Positions 17,871 to 26,189 of a DNA stretch of 64,000 nucleotides are shown here, in pieces. The notes beneath the pieces are model-generated. The model did no database searches and was not told the origin of the DNA. It was given only the letters and a program-made list of their open reading frames with translations. Origin of the DNA: Thermoanaerobacter sp. A7A (GTDB taxonomy: Bacteria > Bacillota > Thermoanaerobacteria > Thermoanaerobacterales > Thermoanaerobacteraceae); contig NZ_AVAF01000122.1 in the NCBI RefSeq assembly GCF_000445185.1, positions 1 to 64,000 of the forward strand. Direction: 5' to 3'. A program made the position numbers and the translations under genes. Positions within the stretch are counted from its first letter, which is position 1. Each line of letters starts with the position of its first letter.

Positions 17871-19753
17871 AAATTTTCCCATTCTTCATACATTTGTTCT
17901 AATTTGCTTTTAAGGGCGTTGTATTCTTTTTGTATTTCTACAATTTCTCCTGTTTTATAAATTTTAGCATCACACATTTTTTCTTCCAAATATTTTATTC
18001 TTTCTTCAGCTTGATAAATTGAATTTTCAAGGTTTTTCAGATACTCTTTTTGCTGCTTTAACTTAAGTTTAGCTAATCTTTCTTTATACCTTTCGTTTTT
18101 TATCTGTGTTTTTGTTTTTTTGATTGTTTCTTCTTTTTTTTCGTTAAGCTGGTTTTTCTTTTCTATATAATAGCTGTAATTACCTAAGTATACTTCTACA
18201 CCTTGAGGTGTCAAAATCATCACTTTTGTAGCAATTTTGTCTATAAAATATCTGTCATGGGAGACAAATAATAAAGTTCCAGTATAATCTAACAAAGCTT
18301 CTTCTAATACTTCTTTTGCTTTTAAATCTAAATGGTTAGTTGGTTCATCCATAAGTAGAAAATTCGCTTTTGAAAGGATGAGCTTTAGCAATGAAAGCCT
18401 TGCCTTTTCACCACCACTTAGTGTAGAGATAGTTTTAAAGACATCTTCTTCTCTAAAAAGAAAAGAAGCTAATAATGTCCTCACTTCTGTTTGAGTAAGA
18501 TATGGATTTTCATCCCATATTTCATCAATGGCTGTTTTTTCAGCATTTAAACTTTTAAATTCTTGTTCGTAATAACCTGTTATTACGTTTGTGCCAAATT
18601 TAATTTCCCCTTCAAAATTGTCAATTTCCCCCACTAATATTTTTAAAAGAGAGCTTTTTCCTATTCCGTTTGGCCCTAAAAGGGCAATTTTTTCCCCTTT
18701 TTTTATTTCAAAAGATACATTGGAGAAAATTTGTCTGTCAAAGCGTAAAGACAAATTTTTGACTGTCAATACATCATTTCCGCTTTCTAAATCGAAATCA
18801 AAACGCAAGTTGATAGATTTATTATTTATCACTGGCTTTTCTATTATTTCCATCTTTTCCAATAGTTTTTGCTTGCTTTCCGCCATTTTTACTGATTTTT
18901 CTGTTCTACGGTTTTTTTGAATCTGTATAATAGATTTTATTCTTTTTATTTCTTTTTGCTGTTCTTCATAAGCTTTTAACTTTGCTTCCATTTCCAATTT
19001 TTTTCTTTTTAAATATTCTGTGTAATTGCCTTCGTAAACACTTAAATGAGTATTTTCAATTTCAAATATTCGAGTGACAATTTTATCCAAGAAATACCTA
19101 TCATGGGATATAATTAAAATTGTACCATTATAAAATTTTAAATATTGCTCTAGCCATTCTATTGAGTTTATGTCTAAGTGATTGGTAGGTTCGTCTAATA
19201 ATAGGACATCTGGACTTAAAAGTAAAGTTTTTGCCAGCATAAGACGGGTTTTTTGACCGCCGCTTAAAGTTGATACAGGTGTATCAAATTGGGACACGTC
19301 AAATCCTAATCCATTTAAAACCCCTCTTATTTTACTTTCTACAGAATAACCATCTAATTCATTGTACTTGTCTGTTAAAAAGGAATATTCCAAAAAAAGT
19401 TTATCAAGTAGATGTGAATCTTTTGTTTGTGAGATTTTTTCCTCTAGAGATTTAATTTGCTTTTCTAATTGGAATATTTCATCAAAAACTGTTTTTACTT
19501 CTTCATATATACTTTTTTCAGATTCAATTACAGTATTTTGTTGTAGATATCCGATTTTATTTGCAGAAATTGAAATTGTTCCACTGTCAACTTCAGTAAA
19601 ACCGGCTAAAAGGTTAAAAAGAGTGGATTTTCCAGCACCATTTTCGCCTATTACTCCTATTTTGTCTCCTTCGTTGACTATAAAAGAAATATTTTGTAGA
19701 ATTATATCGATACCGTAACTTTTTGTCACGTTGCTTACTGTTATTATTGCCAT
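17861..19753 (-). CDS. ABC-F family ATPase (ribosome-associated, YdiF/Uup-like)
   Basis: This 630-residue soluble protein has two ABC ATPase domains and no membrane segments. Each has Walker A (GENGAGKSTLFNLLAG; GPNGIGKSSLLKILVG), a signature (STLSGGQKTRL; STLSGGEKARL) and Walker B (LLLDEPTNHLD; LLMDEPTNHLD). A charged interdomain linker (about residues 235-300) and a C-terminal coiled coil (from about residue 535) follow the translation-factor ABC-F layout. Such proteins act on the ribosomal E site; some protect against antibiotics, which cannot be inferred here. AGGAGG precedes the ATG at 19753. Confidence 0.93.
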   Translation of the reverse strand: MAIITVSNVTKSYGIDIILQNISFIVNEGDKIGVIGENGAGKSTLFNLLAGFTEVDSGTISISANKIGYLQQNTVIESEKSIYEEVKTVFDEIFQLEKQIKSLEEKISQTKDSHLLDKLFLEYSFLTDKYNELDGYSVESKIRGVLNGLGFDVSQFDTPVSTLSGGQKTRLMLAKTLLLSPDVLLLDEPTNHLDINSIEWLEQYLKFYNGTILIISHDRYFLDKIVTRIFEIENTHLSVYEGNYTEYLKRKKLEMEAKLKAYEEQQKEIKRIKSIIQIQKNRRTEKSVKMAESKQKLLEKMEIIEKPVINNKSINLRFDFDLESGNDVLTVKNLSLRFDRQIFSNVSFEIKKGEKIALLGPNGIGKSSLLKILVGEIDNFEGEIKFGTNVITGYYEQEFKSLNAEKTAIDEIWDENPYLTQTEVRTLLASFLFREEDVFKTISTLSGGEKARLSLLKLILSKANFLLMDEPTNHLDLKAKEVLEEALLDYTGTLLFVSHDRYFIDKIATKVMILTPQGVEVYLGNYSYYIEKKNQLNEKKEETIKKTKTQIKNERYKERLAKLKLKQQKEYLKNLENSIYQAEERIKYLEEKMCDAKIYKTGEIVEIQKEYNALKSKLEQMYEEWENLSG

Positions 19754-19818
19754 AAATATAACCTCCTGTTCATATTAAATATATCAAAAAAATTTATTTT
19801 GTAAAAGTGTAGTAACTA

Positions 19819-19845
19819 TAACTTTTTTTTAATATGTGTCGATAA
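19819..19845 (+). promoter_or_regulatory. Sigma-D (sigma-28) type flagellar promoter
   Basis: TAAC (19819-19822), 15 bp, then GTCGATAA (19838-19845), against consensus TAAA-N15-GCCGATAA. It is 39 bp upstream of the motA start, the expected target of this motility sigma factor. Confidence 0.75.
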
Positions 19846-19883
19846 AAATTAATGAGTGTATTTCTAAATGGAAGGTGATGGAC

Positions 19884-20699
19884 TTGGATATAGCAACAAT
19901 AGTGGGCATAGTTCTTGGAGTAGGCTCTTTGATTTATGCATTTACACTAGAGGGAGGTACTGTTACTTCTTTAATAGGTGTTTCAGCTGCTTTAATAGTT
20001 TTTGGGGGTACTATAGGTGCTACTATAACTTCTTATTCTATGGATGACATTAAAAAAGTGCCGGGGCTTTTAGCAAGGGCTTTTAAAAATGAAAAGGATA
20101 ATTATCTTGAGATAATAAAGTATTTTACTTATTTGGCTCAAAAAGCAAGAAGCGAAGGACTTTTAAGCCTCGAATCAGAGATTGAGTCTGAAGAAATAAA
20201 AAAATTTGACCCTATTTTAAAGGAAAGTTTAGAATTAGTTGTTGATGGTTCTGATATGGAACTTATTAGAACGACAATGGAGAATAAAATATATATAGAG
20301 GATATGGAAGCAAAAAAGGAAGCAGGTATTTTTGAATCTGCGGGTGGTTATGCACCCACAATGGGTATCATAGGAACAGTTATGGGACTCGTTCACGTGT
20401 TAAGTAATTTAAGTGAACCAGACAAATTAGGTCCTTCTATAGCGGTAGCATTTATAGCTACACTTTATGGTGTCAGTTCTGCAAACTTGTTGTGGCTTCC
20501 TATTGCTCAAAAATTAAAAAATAGAGCTCATATTAAAAGGACGGAAAGAGAATTGATATTAGAAGGAAGTCTTTCACTGCAAGCTGGTGAAAATCCAAAG
20601 ATTTTAGAGAGAAAGTTAATGACATTTATTACACAAGCGCAGCGAAAAAATATACCTCAGAAAGGTAGTGTTGAATTAAATGAAGAGGTTGGAAGATGA
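19884..20699 (+). CDS. motA: Flagellar motor stator protein MotA
   Basis: MotA and MotB form the proton (or sodium) channel that drives flagellar rotation. The 271-residue product has four hydrophobic helices (MDIATIVGIVLGVGSLIYAF at the start), a long cytoplasmic loop, and the Pro/Gly-rich region YAPTMGIIGTVMGLVHVL before the last two helices. TTG 19884 is preferred because AAGGTG (19872-19877) precedes it by 6 nt and the usual MotA N-terminus results; the frame extends upstream without a ribosome site. The end overlaps motB. Confidence 0.93.
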   Translation: MDIATIVGIVLGVGSLIYAFTLEGGTVTSLIGVSAALIVFGGTIGATITSYSMDDIKKVPGLLARAFKNEKDNYLEIIKYFTYLAQKARSEGLLSLESEIESEEIKKFDPILKESLELVVDGSDMELIRTTMENKIYIEDMEAKKEAGIFESAGGYAPTMGIIGTVMGLVHVLSNLSEPDKLGPSIAVAFIATLYGVSSANLLWLPIAQKLKNRAHIKRTERELILEGSLSLQAGENPKILERKLMTFITQAQRKNIPQKGSVELNEEVGR

Positions 20700-21399
20700 A
20701 TCAAAGCCAAATAACGAAAGATGGCTGCTTACTTATTCTGATATGATTACTTTACTTTTAATATTTTTTATAGTGATGTATACTATAAGTACTATTAATG
20801 CTACCAAATTTGCTCAAATTGCCAGTTCTTTAAGCAAAACTTTTACTGGAACTGATTACGTGATAGGCCAGTATAGTGGGAGCAGCTTTGTTCAAGGTAA
20901 TAGTGGAGACAAAAATAGTTTGGGAGAAATTGAAAAGCAATTGAACGGTTTTATAAAAGAAAACAATCTTCAAGGTATGGTAACAAGTTATATAGATGAA
21001 AGAGGACTTGTAATAAGTATGCAGGATTCTCTTCTTTTTGATTTAGGTTCTGCTGATGTACATCCGGAAGAGAAAGAGGTTTTAATAAAAATAGGTGATA
21101 TGTTAAAAAGTCTTCCAAATCATATTAGAGTGGAAGGTTTTACTGATGACCTCCCAATACACAATAATAAATTTGATTCAAACTGGGAACTGTCTGTTAT
21201 AAGAGCAACTAATGTAGTGAAAATATTAGTAAATGAAGTAGGTATAGAACCTGCCAGAATTTCTGCAGTAGGATATGGGGAATACAGGCCTGTTGTTCCA
21301 AATGACTCAGAAGAACATAGAAGACTTAATAGAAGAGTAGACATTGTCATTATGAATACAGAATATAATAAATGGGAGCCTAAAAGCCAGCAAAATTAA
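20680..21399 (+). CDS. motB: Flagellar motor stator protein MotB
   Basis: The 239-residue product has the short N-terminal tail with NERWLLTYSDMITLLLIFFIVMY split across its single membrane helix; the Asp in TYSDM is the ion-binding residue. The C-terminal half is an OmpA-like peptidoglycan-binding domain (VEGFTDDLPI, NWELSVIRATNVV, GYGEYRPV, NRRVDIVI). It overlaps motA by 20 nt. No close ribosome site serves ATG 20680, so translation is probably coupled; TTG 20689 is an alternative. Confidence 0.93.
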   Translation: MKRLEDESKPNNERWLLTYSDMITLLLIFFIVMYTISTINATKFAQIASSLSKTFTGTDYVIGQYSGSSFVQGNSGDKNSLGEIEKQLNGFIKENNLQGMVTSYIDERGLVISMQDSLLFDLGSADVHPEEKEVLIKIGDMLKSLPNHIRVEGFTDDLPIHNNKFDSNWELSVIRATNVVKILVNEVGIEPARISAVGYGEYRPVVPNDSEEHRRLNRRVDIVIMNTEYNKWEPKSQQN

Positions 21400-21441
21400 A
21401 AAATTTTAGTGCTATTACAGAAATTTTTTAGAATTCCTCAT

Positions 21442-21510
21442 ATTCTACTATGTTTTTATTACGTTGACAAAAAATTTACAATATTATATAATTCAATTAC
21501 ATAGTAGAAT
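21442..21510. repeat. Inverted repeat flanking the rex promoter
   Basis: ATTCTACTATGT (21442-21453) and ACATAGTAGAAT (21499-21510) are perfect complements on either side of the rex promoter. The left arm is upstream of the -35, so it cannot pair in the rex transcript; a DNA-level operator or looping site is more likely. Confidence 0.6.
21464..21492 (+). promoter_or_regulatory. rex promoter with Rex-like operator
   Basis: Perfect TTGACA (21464-21469), 17 bp, perfect TATAAT (21487-21492). Overlapping it, TTGACAA-AAAA-TTTACAA (21464-21481) matches 11 of 14 defined positions of the Rex operator TTGTTAA-N4-TTAACAA, which suggests redox autoregulation. Confidence 0.75.
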
Positions 21511-21522
21511 GAGGTGAGGACA

Positions 21523-22197
21523 GTGAGCAAAAAGACTATAGTATCAATGGCTGTAATAAGAAGGCTCCCAAGATATCATAGATATCTTGAAGAACTTCTT
21601 AAAAACGATGTAAAGCGTATTTCTTCTAGAGAATTAAGCGAAAGGATGGGAGTTACTGCTTCTCAAATTAGACAAGATTTAAATAATTTTGGCGGTTTTG
21701 GACAGCAGGGATATGGCTATAATGTAGAAGAGCTTTATAATAATTTGACTAAGATTTTAGGCCTTGATAAAACTTATAATACTATCATCATAGGAGCAGG
21801 AAATCTTGGTCAAGCGATTGCCAATTATACTAGCTTTGAAAAATCTGGCTTTAATTTAAAGGGGATTTTTGATATTAATCCTCGTTTATTTGGGCTTAAA
21901 ATTAGAGATGTTGAAGTGATGGACATAGAAACAGTAGAAGATTTTATAGCCCGTAATAAAATCGACATAGGTATTTTATGTATTCCCAAGGATAATGCTC
22001 AATATACTGCTGACAGACTGGTGAGAGCGGGAATTAAGGCGATTTGGAATTTCTCGCCAATAGATTTAAAGGTACCTGATGATGTAATTTTAGAAAATGT
22101 TCATTTAAGTGATAGTTTATTTACTGTATCATATAGATTAAATGAAGAAGAGCTCTTTAAAAAGTTAAAAGGAGAAACTGCTAAAATAGATGGGTAG
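21523..22197 (+). CDS. rex: Redox-sensing transcriptional repressor Rex
   Basis: Rex binds DNA when NADH/NAD+ is low and leaves it when NADH rises, derepressing fermentative genes. The 224-residue protein has an N-terminal winged helix (RISSRELSERMGVTASQIRQD, given here to its first 20 residues as RISSRELSERMGVTASQIRQ) and a Rossmann domain with IIGAGNLGQAIANY and FDINPRLFGLKI. It sits directly before the crt-bcd-etf genes, a frequent pairing in Clostridia. GTG 21523 follows GAGGTGAGGA; the in-frame GTG at 21514 lies within that site. Confidence 0.95.
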   Translation: MSKKTIVSMAVIRRLPRYHRYLEELLKNDVKRISSRELSERMGVTASQIRQDLNNFGGFGQQGYGYNVEELYNNLTKILGLDKTYNTIIIGAGNLGQAIANYTSFEKSGFNLKGIFDINPRLFGLKIRDVEVMDIETVEDFIARNKIDIGILCIPKDNAQYTADRLVRAGIKAIWNFSPIDLKVPDDVILENVHLSDSLFTVSYRLNEEELFKKLKGETAKIDG

Positions 22198-22226
22198 TGT
22201 AAATTTTCTATCCATCTATTTTAATT
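22184..22226 (+). terminator. rex terminator
   Basis: AAAATAGATGG at the rex end pairs with CCATCTATTTT downstream, followed by AATTTT. The stop codon lies inside the stem. Confidence 0.8.
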
Positions 22227-22227
22227 T

Positions 22228-22242
22228 TGGCATGAATTTTGC
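22228..22242 (+). promoter_or_regulatory. Sigma-54 promoter upstream of crt
   Basis: GG at 22229-22230 (TTGGCAT context) and GC at 22241-22242 (TTTTGC) are separated by exactly 10 nt, as in TGGCAC-N5-TTGC. The 15-mer TGGCATGAATTTTGC recurs exactly upstream of hbd. Confidence 0.85.
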
Positions 22243-22281
22243 TTTTAAATTTTAATGATAAAACAAGAAGGAGGGTTTTTT

Positions 22282-23068
22282 ATGGAATTTAAAAATATTA
22301 AGCTAGAACTAAATGAAGGCGTTTCCCTCATTGCTATTGACAGACCTAAATCTTTGAATGCGTTGAATTTAGAAACTCTTAAAGAAATAGACCAGGCTTT
22401 AGAAGAAGTTAAGGAAAATGAGGAGGTGAAAGTAGTAATAATAACAGGAGCAGGAGAAAAAGCTTTTGTAGCGGGAGCGGACATTTCTGAAATGAATGAA
22501 GGATATGAATCCACTTAAAGCAAAAGAATTTGCTGAGTTTGGCCAAAAAGTGTTTAGAAAGATTGAACTTATGAAAAAGCCTGTTATTGCTGCTGTTAAT
22601 GGTTACGCTCTTGGAGGAGGTTGTGAACTGGCAATGGCTTGTGACATAAGGATTGCAAGTCACAATGCAAAATTTGGGCAGCCAGAGGTGGGACTTGGTA
22701 TTATACCGGGATTTGGAGGCACACAAAGACTACCTCGAATTGTAGGAGTGTCAAAAGCGAAGGAGCTTATTTACACAGGGGACATGATAGATGCTGAAGA
22801 AGCTTTAAGAATAGGACTTGTTTCAAAAGTAGTAGAGCAAGAAAAACTATTGGAAGAAGCTTATAACATTGCGAAAAAGATAATGTCAAAGGGGATGATT
22901 GCTGTAAGGCTTGCAAAAGAAGCTATAAATATAGGGATTAATGCAGATATTGAAACAGGTATGAGTTATGAAGCAAAGGCTTTTGCTGTTTGTTTTGCTA
23001 CAGAGGACCAAAAAGAAGGTATGGCAGCTTTTTTAGAAAAAAGAGCTCCTAAATTTGTGGATAAGTGA
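22282..23068 (+). pseudogene. crt: 3-hydroxybutyryl-CoA dehydratase (crotonase), frameshifted
   Basis: Crotonase hydrates or dehydrates crotonyl-CoA / 3-hydroxybutyryl-CoA. The reading frame is broken: from ATG 22282 it runs to TAA 22516-22518, while the rest of the protein continues in another frame from about 22496. Removing one copy of a tandem ATGA (22492-22499) restores the continuous sequence GADISEMKDMNPLKAKEF. The oxyanion-hole region (FVAGADI) is on the first piece. The two catalytic glutamates (GGGCELAMACD and GQPEVGLG) are on the second, so neither piece alone should work. ATG 22496 could restart but has no ribosome site. A sequencing error remains possible. Confidence 0.88.
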
Positions 23069-23076
23069 TACGTGGT

Positions 23077-23100
23077 GATAAAGGGTGATAACCCTTTATC
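23077..23100 (+). other. Intercistronic hairpin between crt and bcd
   Basis: GATAAAGGGT and ACCCTTTATC form a perfect 10-bp stem with a GATA loop. No T run follows, so an RNA-processing or stabilising role is more likely than full termination. Confidence 0.6.
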
Positions 23101-23146
23101 TGTAATCTTAAGTGTTAAAAAAATATCAAAAAAAGGAGGAATTTTA

Positions 23147-24289
23147 ATGGATTTTTCATTGACGAAAGAACAACAGATGGTAAGGAAAATAGTAAGAGAA
23201 TTTGCTGAAAAAGAGATTGCACCTAAAGCAAAGGAAATTGATTTAACGGGTGAATTTCCTTGGGATAATGTCAAAAAAATGGCGAAAGCTGATATGATGG
23301 GAATTCCATATCCAAAGGAATATGGAGGAGCAGGAGGAGATTATATAAGTTATATTATAGCAGTGGAAGAGATATCTCGCGCTTGTGCGGCGACAGGCGT
23401 AATATTGTCTGCTCATACATCATTGGCATGTTTTCCTATTTTCCAGTGGGGAACAAAAGAGCAAAAAGAGAAATACTTAATACCATTGGCAAAAGGAGAA
23501 AAGTTAGGGGCTTTTGCGCTTACAGAGCCTAATGCTGGAACTGATGCAGCAGCTCAGCAAACGACAGCAGTATTAGAAGGAGATCATTACATTTTAAACG
23601 GCTCTAAGATTTTTATAACCAACGGCGGAAAGGCAGATGTATATATAGTTTTTGCTATGACCGATAAATCTAAAGGTACTAAAGGAATAAGTGCTTTTAT
23701 TATAGAAAAAGATTTTCCCGGTTTTTATATAGGAAAAGTAGAAGAAAAAATGGGCATAAGAGGCTCGAGGGCAGCAGAATTGGTATTTGAAGACTGTGTA
23801 GTGCCTAAAGAAAACCTACTTGGCAAAGAAGGAGAAGGGTTTAAGATAGCAATGGTGACTTTGGACGGCGGAAGAATAGGTATTGGCGCTCAAGCCTTAG
23901 GAATAGCTCAGGCTGCGTTAGACGAGGTCACAAAATATGTGAAAGAGAGGCAACAATTTGGAAGGCCTATAGGGAAATTTCAGGGCTTACAGTGGTATAT
24001 TGCTGAAATGGCTACAAAAGTAAGTGCAGCTAGACATCTTGTTTACTACGCTGCATGGAGAAAACAAAACAATTTAAGTTATACGATGGAAGCTGCTATG
24101 GCAAAGCTTTTTGCTTCTGAGACAGCCATGGAAGTTACTCCAAAGGCAGTACAAATTTTTGGTGGATACGGCTATACAAAAGATTATCCAGTTGAGAGAT
24201 TAATGAGAGACGCAAAGATAACAGAAATATATGAAGGTACTTCAGAAGTTCAAAAGATGGTCATAGCCTCGAATTTATTAAAGATGTAA
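23147..24289 (+). CDS. bcd: Butyryl-CoA (short-chain acyl-CoA) dehydrogenase
   Basis: The 380-residue FAD enzyme belongs to the acyl-CoA dehydrogenases; with EtfAB in anaerobes it reduces crotonyl-CoA and can bifurcate electrons to ferredoxin. Visible are LTEPNAGTDAAAQQT, FITNGGKADVYIVFA, KMGIRGSRAAELVFEDC, QVFGGYGYT-like QIFGGYGYTKDYPVE and the catalytic Glu in EIYEGTSEVQ. Start ATG 23147 follows AAAGGAGGAA; the open frame upstream to 23072 lacks a ribosome site. It is followed at 12 bp by etfB. Confidence 0.94.
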   Translation: MDFSLTKEQQMVRKIVREFAEKEIAPKAKEIDLTGEFPWDNVKKMAKADMMGIPYPKEYGGAGGDYISYIIAVEEISRACAATGVILSAHTSLACFPIFQWGTKEQKEKYLIPLAKGEKLGAFALTEPNAGTDAAAQQTTAVLEGDHYILNGSKIFITNGGKADVYIVFAMTDKSKGTKGISAFIIEKDFPGFYIGKVEEKMGIRGSRAAELVFEDCVVPKENLLGKEGEGFKIAMVTLDGGRIGIGAQALGIAQAALDEVTKYVKERQQFGRPIGKFQGLQWYIAEMATKVSAARHLVYYAAWRKQNNLSYTMEAAMAKLFASETAMEVTPKAVQIFGGYGYTKDYPVERLMRDAKITEIYEGTSEVQKMVIASNLLKM

Positions 24290-24301
24290 GGAGGAATTGC
24301 C

Positions 24302-25084
24302 ATGAATATACTTGTGTTTATAAAACAAGTGCCTGACACTAACGAAGTCAAGATAGATCCAGTTACAAAAACCCTTATAAGAGAAGGGGTTCCCAGCATA
24401 ATAAATCCAGATGATAAAAATGCTTTAGAAGAAGCTATAAGAATTAAAGAAGAATATGGAGCAAAAGTTATTGTCATAACAATGGGACCTCCACAGGCTG
24501 AAACTGCGTTAAGAGAGGCACTGGCTATGGGTGCCGATGAGGCATATCTTTTGACTGATAGAGTATTTGCGGGTGCTGATACTTATGCAACTGCCAAAAC
24601 TTTGTCAAAGATGGCTAAAAAATTTGACTATGACATAATATTCTGTGGTAGACAAGCTATAGATGGGGATACTGCGCAGGTAGGCCCCCAATTGGCTGAA
24701 CAGCTTAATATTCCTCAAGTGACATATGTTAAAGAAGTAGAAATTGAAGGTGATACACTTATCGTAAAAAGAGCACTTGAAGACGGATATGAAGTCATAA
24801 AAGTCAAAATGCCTGTGCTTTTAACAGCGATTAAAGAGCTTAATACTCCAAGGTATCCTTCTATAAAGGGAATATTTGAAGCGTATAGAGAAAAAGAAGT
24901 TAAAATTGTGACTGCTGCAGATTTAGGAGTAGATCCTCAAGAAGTTGGACTTAAAGGGTCTCCTACAAAAGTTATTTCCACAACTACTCCAGAGACACAA
25001 AGGGCAGGAGAAATTTTTACAGGCAATGTAAAGGAATGTGTGCAAAACCTTGTCCAAAGATTAGTTGAAAAGCATGTTATATGA
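24302..25084 (+). CDS. etfB: Electron transfer flavoprotein beta subunit
   Basis: The 260-residue EtfB opens with MNILVFIKQVPDTNEVKID and has the family signature region (VKRALEDGYEVIKVKMPVLL) and the AMGADEAYLLTD segment. It binds AMP or FAD at the subunit interface and passes electrons between NADH or ferredoxin and Bcd. The pairing with bcd suggests the electron-bifurcating type. Start ATG 24302 is behind AAGGAGG, and etfA follows after 15 bp. Confidence 0.95.
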   Translation: MNILVFIKQVPDTNEVKIDPVTKTLIREGVPSIINPDDKNALEEAIRIKEEYGAKVIVITMGPPQAETALREALAMGADEAYLLTDRVFAGADTYATAKTLSKMAKKFDYDIIFCGRQAIDGDTAQVGPQLAEQLNIPQVTYVKEVEIEGDTLIVKRALEDGYEVIKVKMPVLLTAIKELNTPRYPSIKGIFEAYREKEVKIVTAADLGVDPQEVGLKGSPTKVISTTTPETQRAGEIFTGNVKECVQNLVQRLVEKHVI

Positions 25085-25099
25085 AGGAGGCTGGAAAAA

Positions 25100-26107
25100 A
25101 TGAATGAATACAAAGATATATGGGTGTTCGCCGAGCAAAGAGAGCAAAGATTAATGAATGTATCTTTAGAGATATTAGGAGAAGCGAGAAAACTTGCTGA
25201 TAAAAAAGGTGTAAAAGCTTGTGCAGTGTTAATTGGATATGGTGTGAAAGGGCTGGCAGATGAATTAATCAAATATGGTGCTGATGTAGTGTATGTAATA
25301 GATAATCCCCTTCTTAAAAACTATACGACAGAAGGCTATGCAAAAGTCATTGCAGACCTTGTAAATGAGTTAAAGCCAGAAGCGATTTTGTATGGAGCCA
25401 CATATATAGGAAGAGACCTTGCACCAAGAATTGCTTCACGATTGCACACTGGCCTTACAGCAGACTGTACGGGACTTGATATAGATGAAAATGGATTGCT
25501 TTTACAAATACGTCCTGCTTTTGGAGGCAATCTCATTGCCACAATAATATGTCCAGAAAGAAGGCCTCAGATGGCGACTGTGAGGCCTGGAGTTATGAAA
25601 AAAGCTCCAAAAGACGGAAAGCGCAAAGGAGAAATCATAGAAATACAGGCAAATATTAAAGAGGGTGACATAAGGACCCAAATATTTGATATAATAAAAG
25701 AAGCGAAGAGTAAAGTAAATATAGAAGAGGCAGATATTATTGTTTCTGGAGGAAGGGGGGTAGGAGGAGCAGAAGGATTTAAGCTAATTCAGCAATTAGC
25801 TGATGCTTTAGGAGGAGTGGTAGGAGCTTCTCGTGCTGCAGTTGATGCAGGATGGATTTCCTCTGACCACCAAGTGGGGCAGACAGGTAAAACCGTAAGG
25901 CCAAAGCTTTATATAGCTTGTGGAATTAGTGGGGCGATACAGCATATTGCAGGCATGGGAAATGCAAAAACGATAGTTGCCATAAATAAAAATCCTGATG
26001 CACCTATTTTTAAAGTAGCTGATTATGGAATAGTTGGAGATTTATTTAAAGTAATACCGGCATTGATAGAGGAAATAAAGAGGATTAAAAATAACGAGAT
26101 GGCATGA
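25100..26107 (+). CDS. etfA: Electron transfer flavoprotein alpha subunit
   Basis: The 335-residue EtfA has an N-terminal alpha/beta domain ([20 protein letters not shown]) and the C-terminal FAD domain with [52 protein letters not shown] and [10 protein letters not shown]. It has no N-terminal ferredoxin extension. The last codons and stop overlap a second sigma-54 promoter that serves hbd. Confidence 0.95.
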   Translation: MNEYKDIWVFAEQREQRLMNVSLEILGEARKLADKKGVKACAVLIGYGVKGLADELIKYGADVVYVIDNPLLKNYTTEGYAKVIADLVNELKPEAILYGATYIGRDLAPRIASRLHTGLTADCTGLDIDENGLLLQIRPAFGGNLIATIICPERRPQMATVRPGVMKKAPKDGKRKGEIIEIQANIKEGDIRTQIFDIIKEAKSKVNIEEADIIVSGGRGVGGAEGFKLIQQLADALGGVVGASRAAVDAGWISSDHQVGQTGKTVRPKLYIACGISGAIQHIAGMGNAKTIVAINKNPDAPIFKVADYGIVGDLFKVIPALIEEIKRIKNNEMA

Positions 26108-26114
26108 ATTTTGC
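26100..26114 (+). promoter_or_regulatory. Sigma-54 promoter upstream of hbd
   Basis: TGGCATGAATTTTGC is identical over 15 nt to the element before crt, with GG at 26101-26102 and GC at 26113-26114 (10 nt between). It overlaps the etfA stop codon. Confidence 0.8.
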
Positions 26115-26124
26115 ATATATAAAA

Positions 26125-26160
26125 AAGAGGGCGGCTGACCTTTTGGCAGCTGACCCTCTT
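26125..26160 (+). terminator. Leader hairpin before hbd
   Basis: AAGAGGG (26125-26131) pairs with CCCTCTT (26154-26160), with an inner GGCTG/CAGCT pairing. Only a weak A/T tail follows, so it may attenuate rather than end read-through from etfA, or stabilise the hbd message. Confidence 0.5.
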
Positions 26161-26189
26161 ATAAATAAATTTAGAAGGGGTGTTTTAAA

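Noticed and set aside
22245-22726. Minus-strand open frames over the crt frameshift region
   Set aside because: They are shadows of the crotonase gene; restoring the forward frame gives a perfect family sequence.
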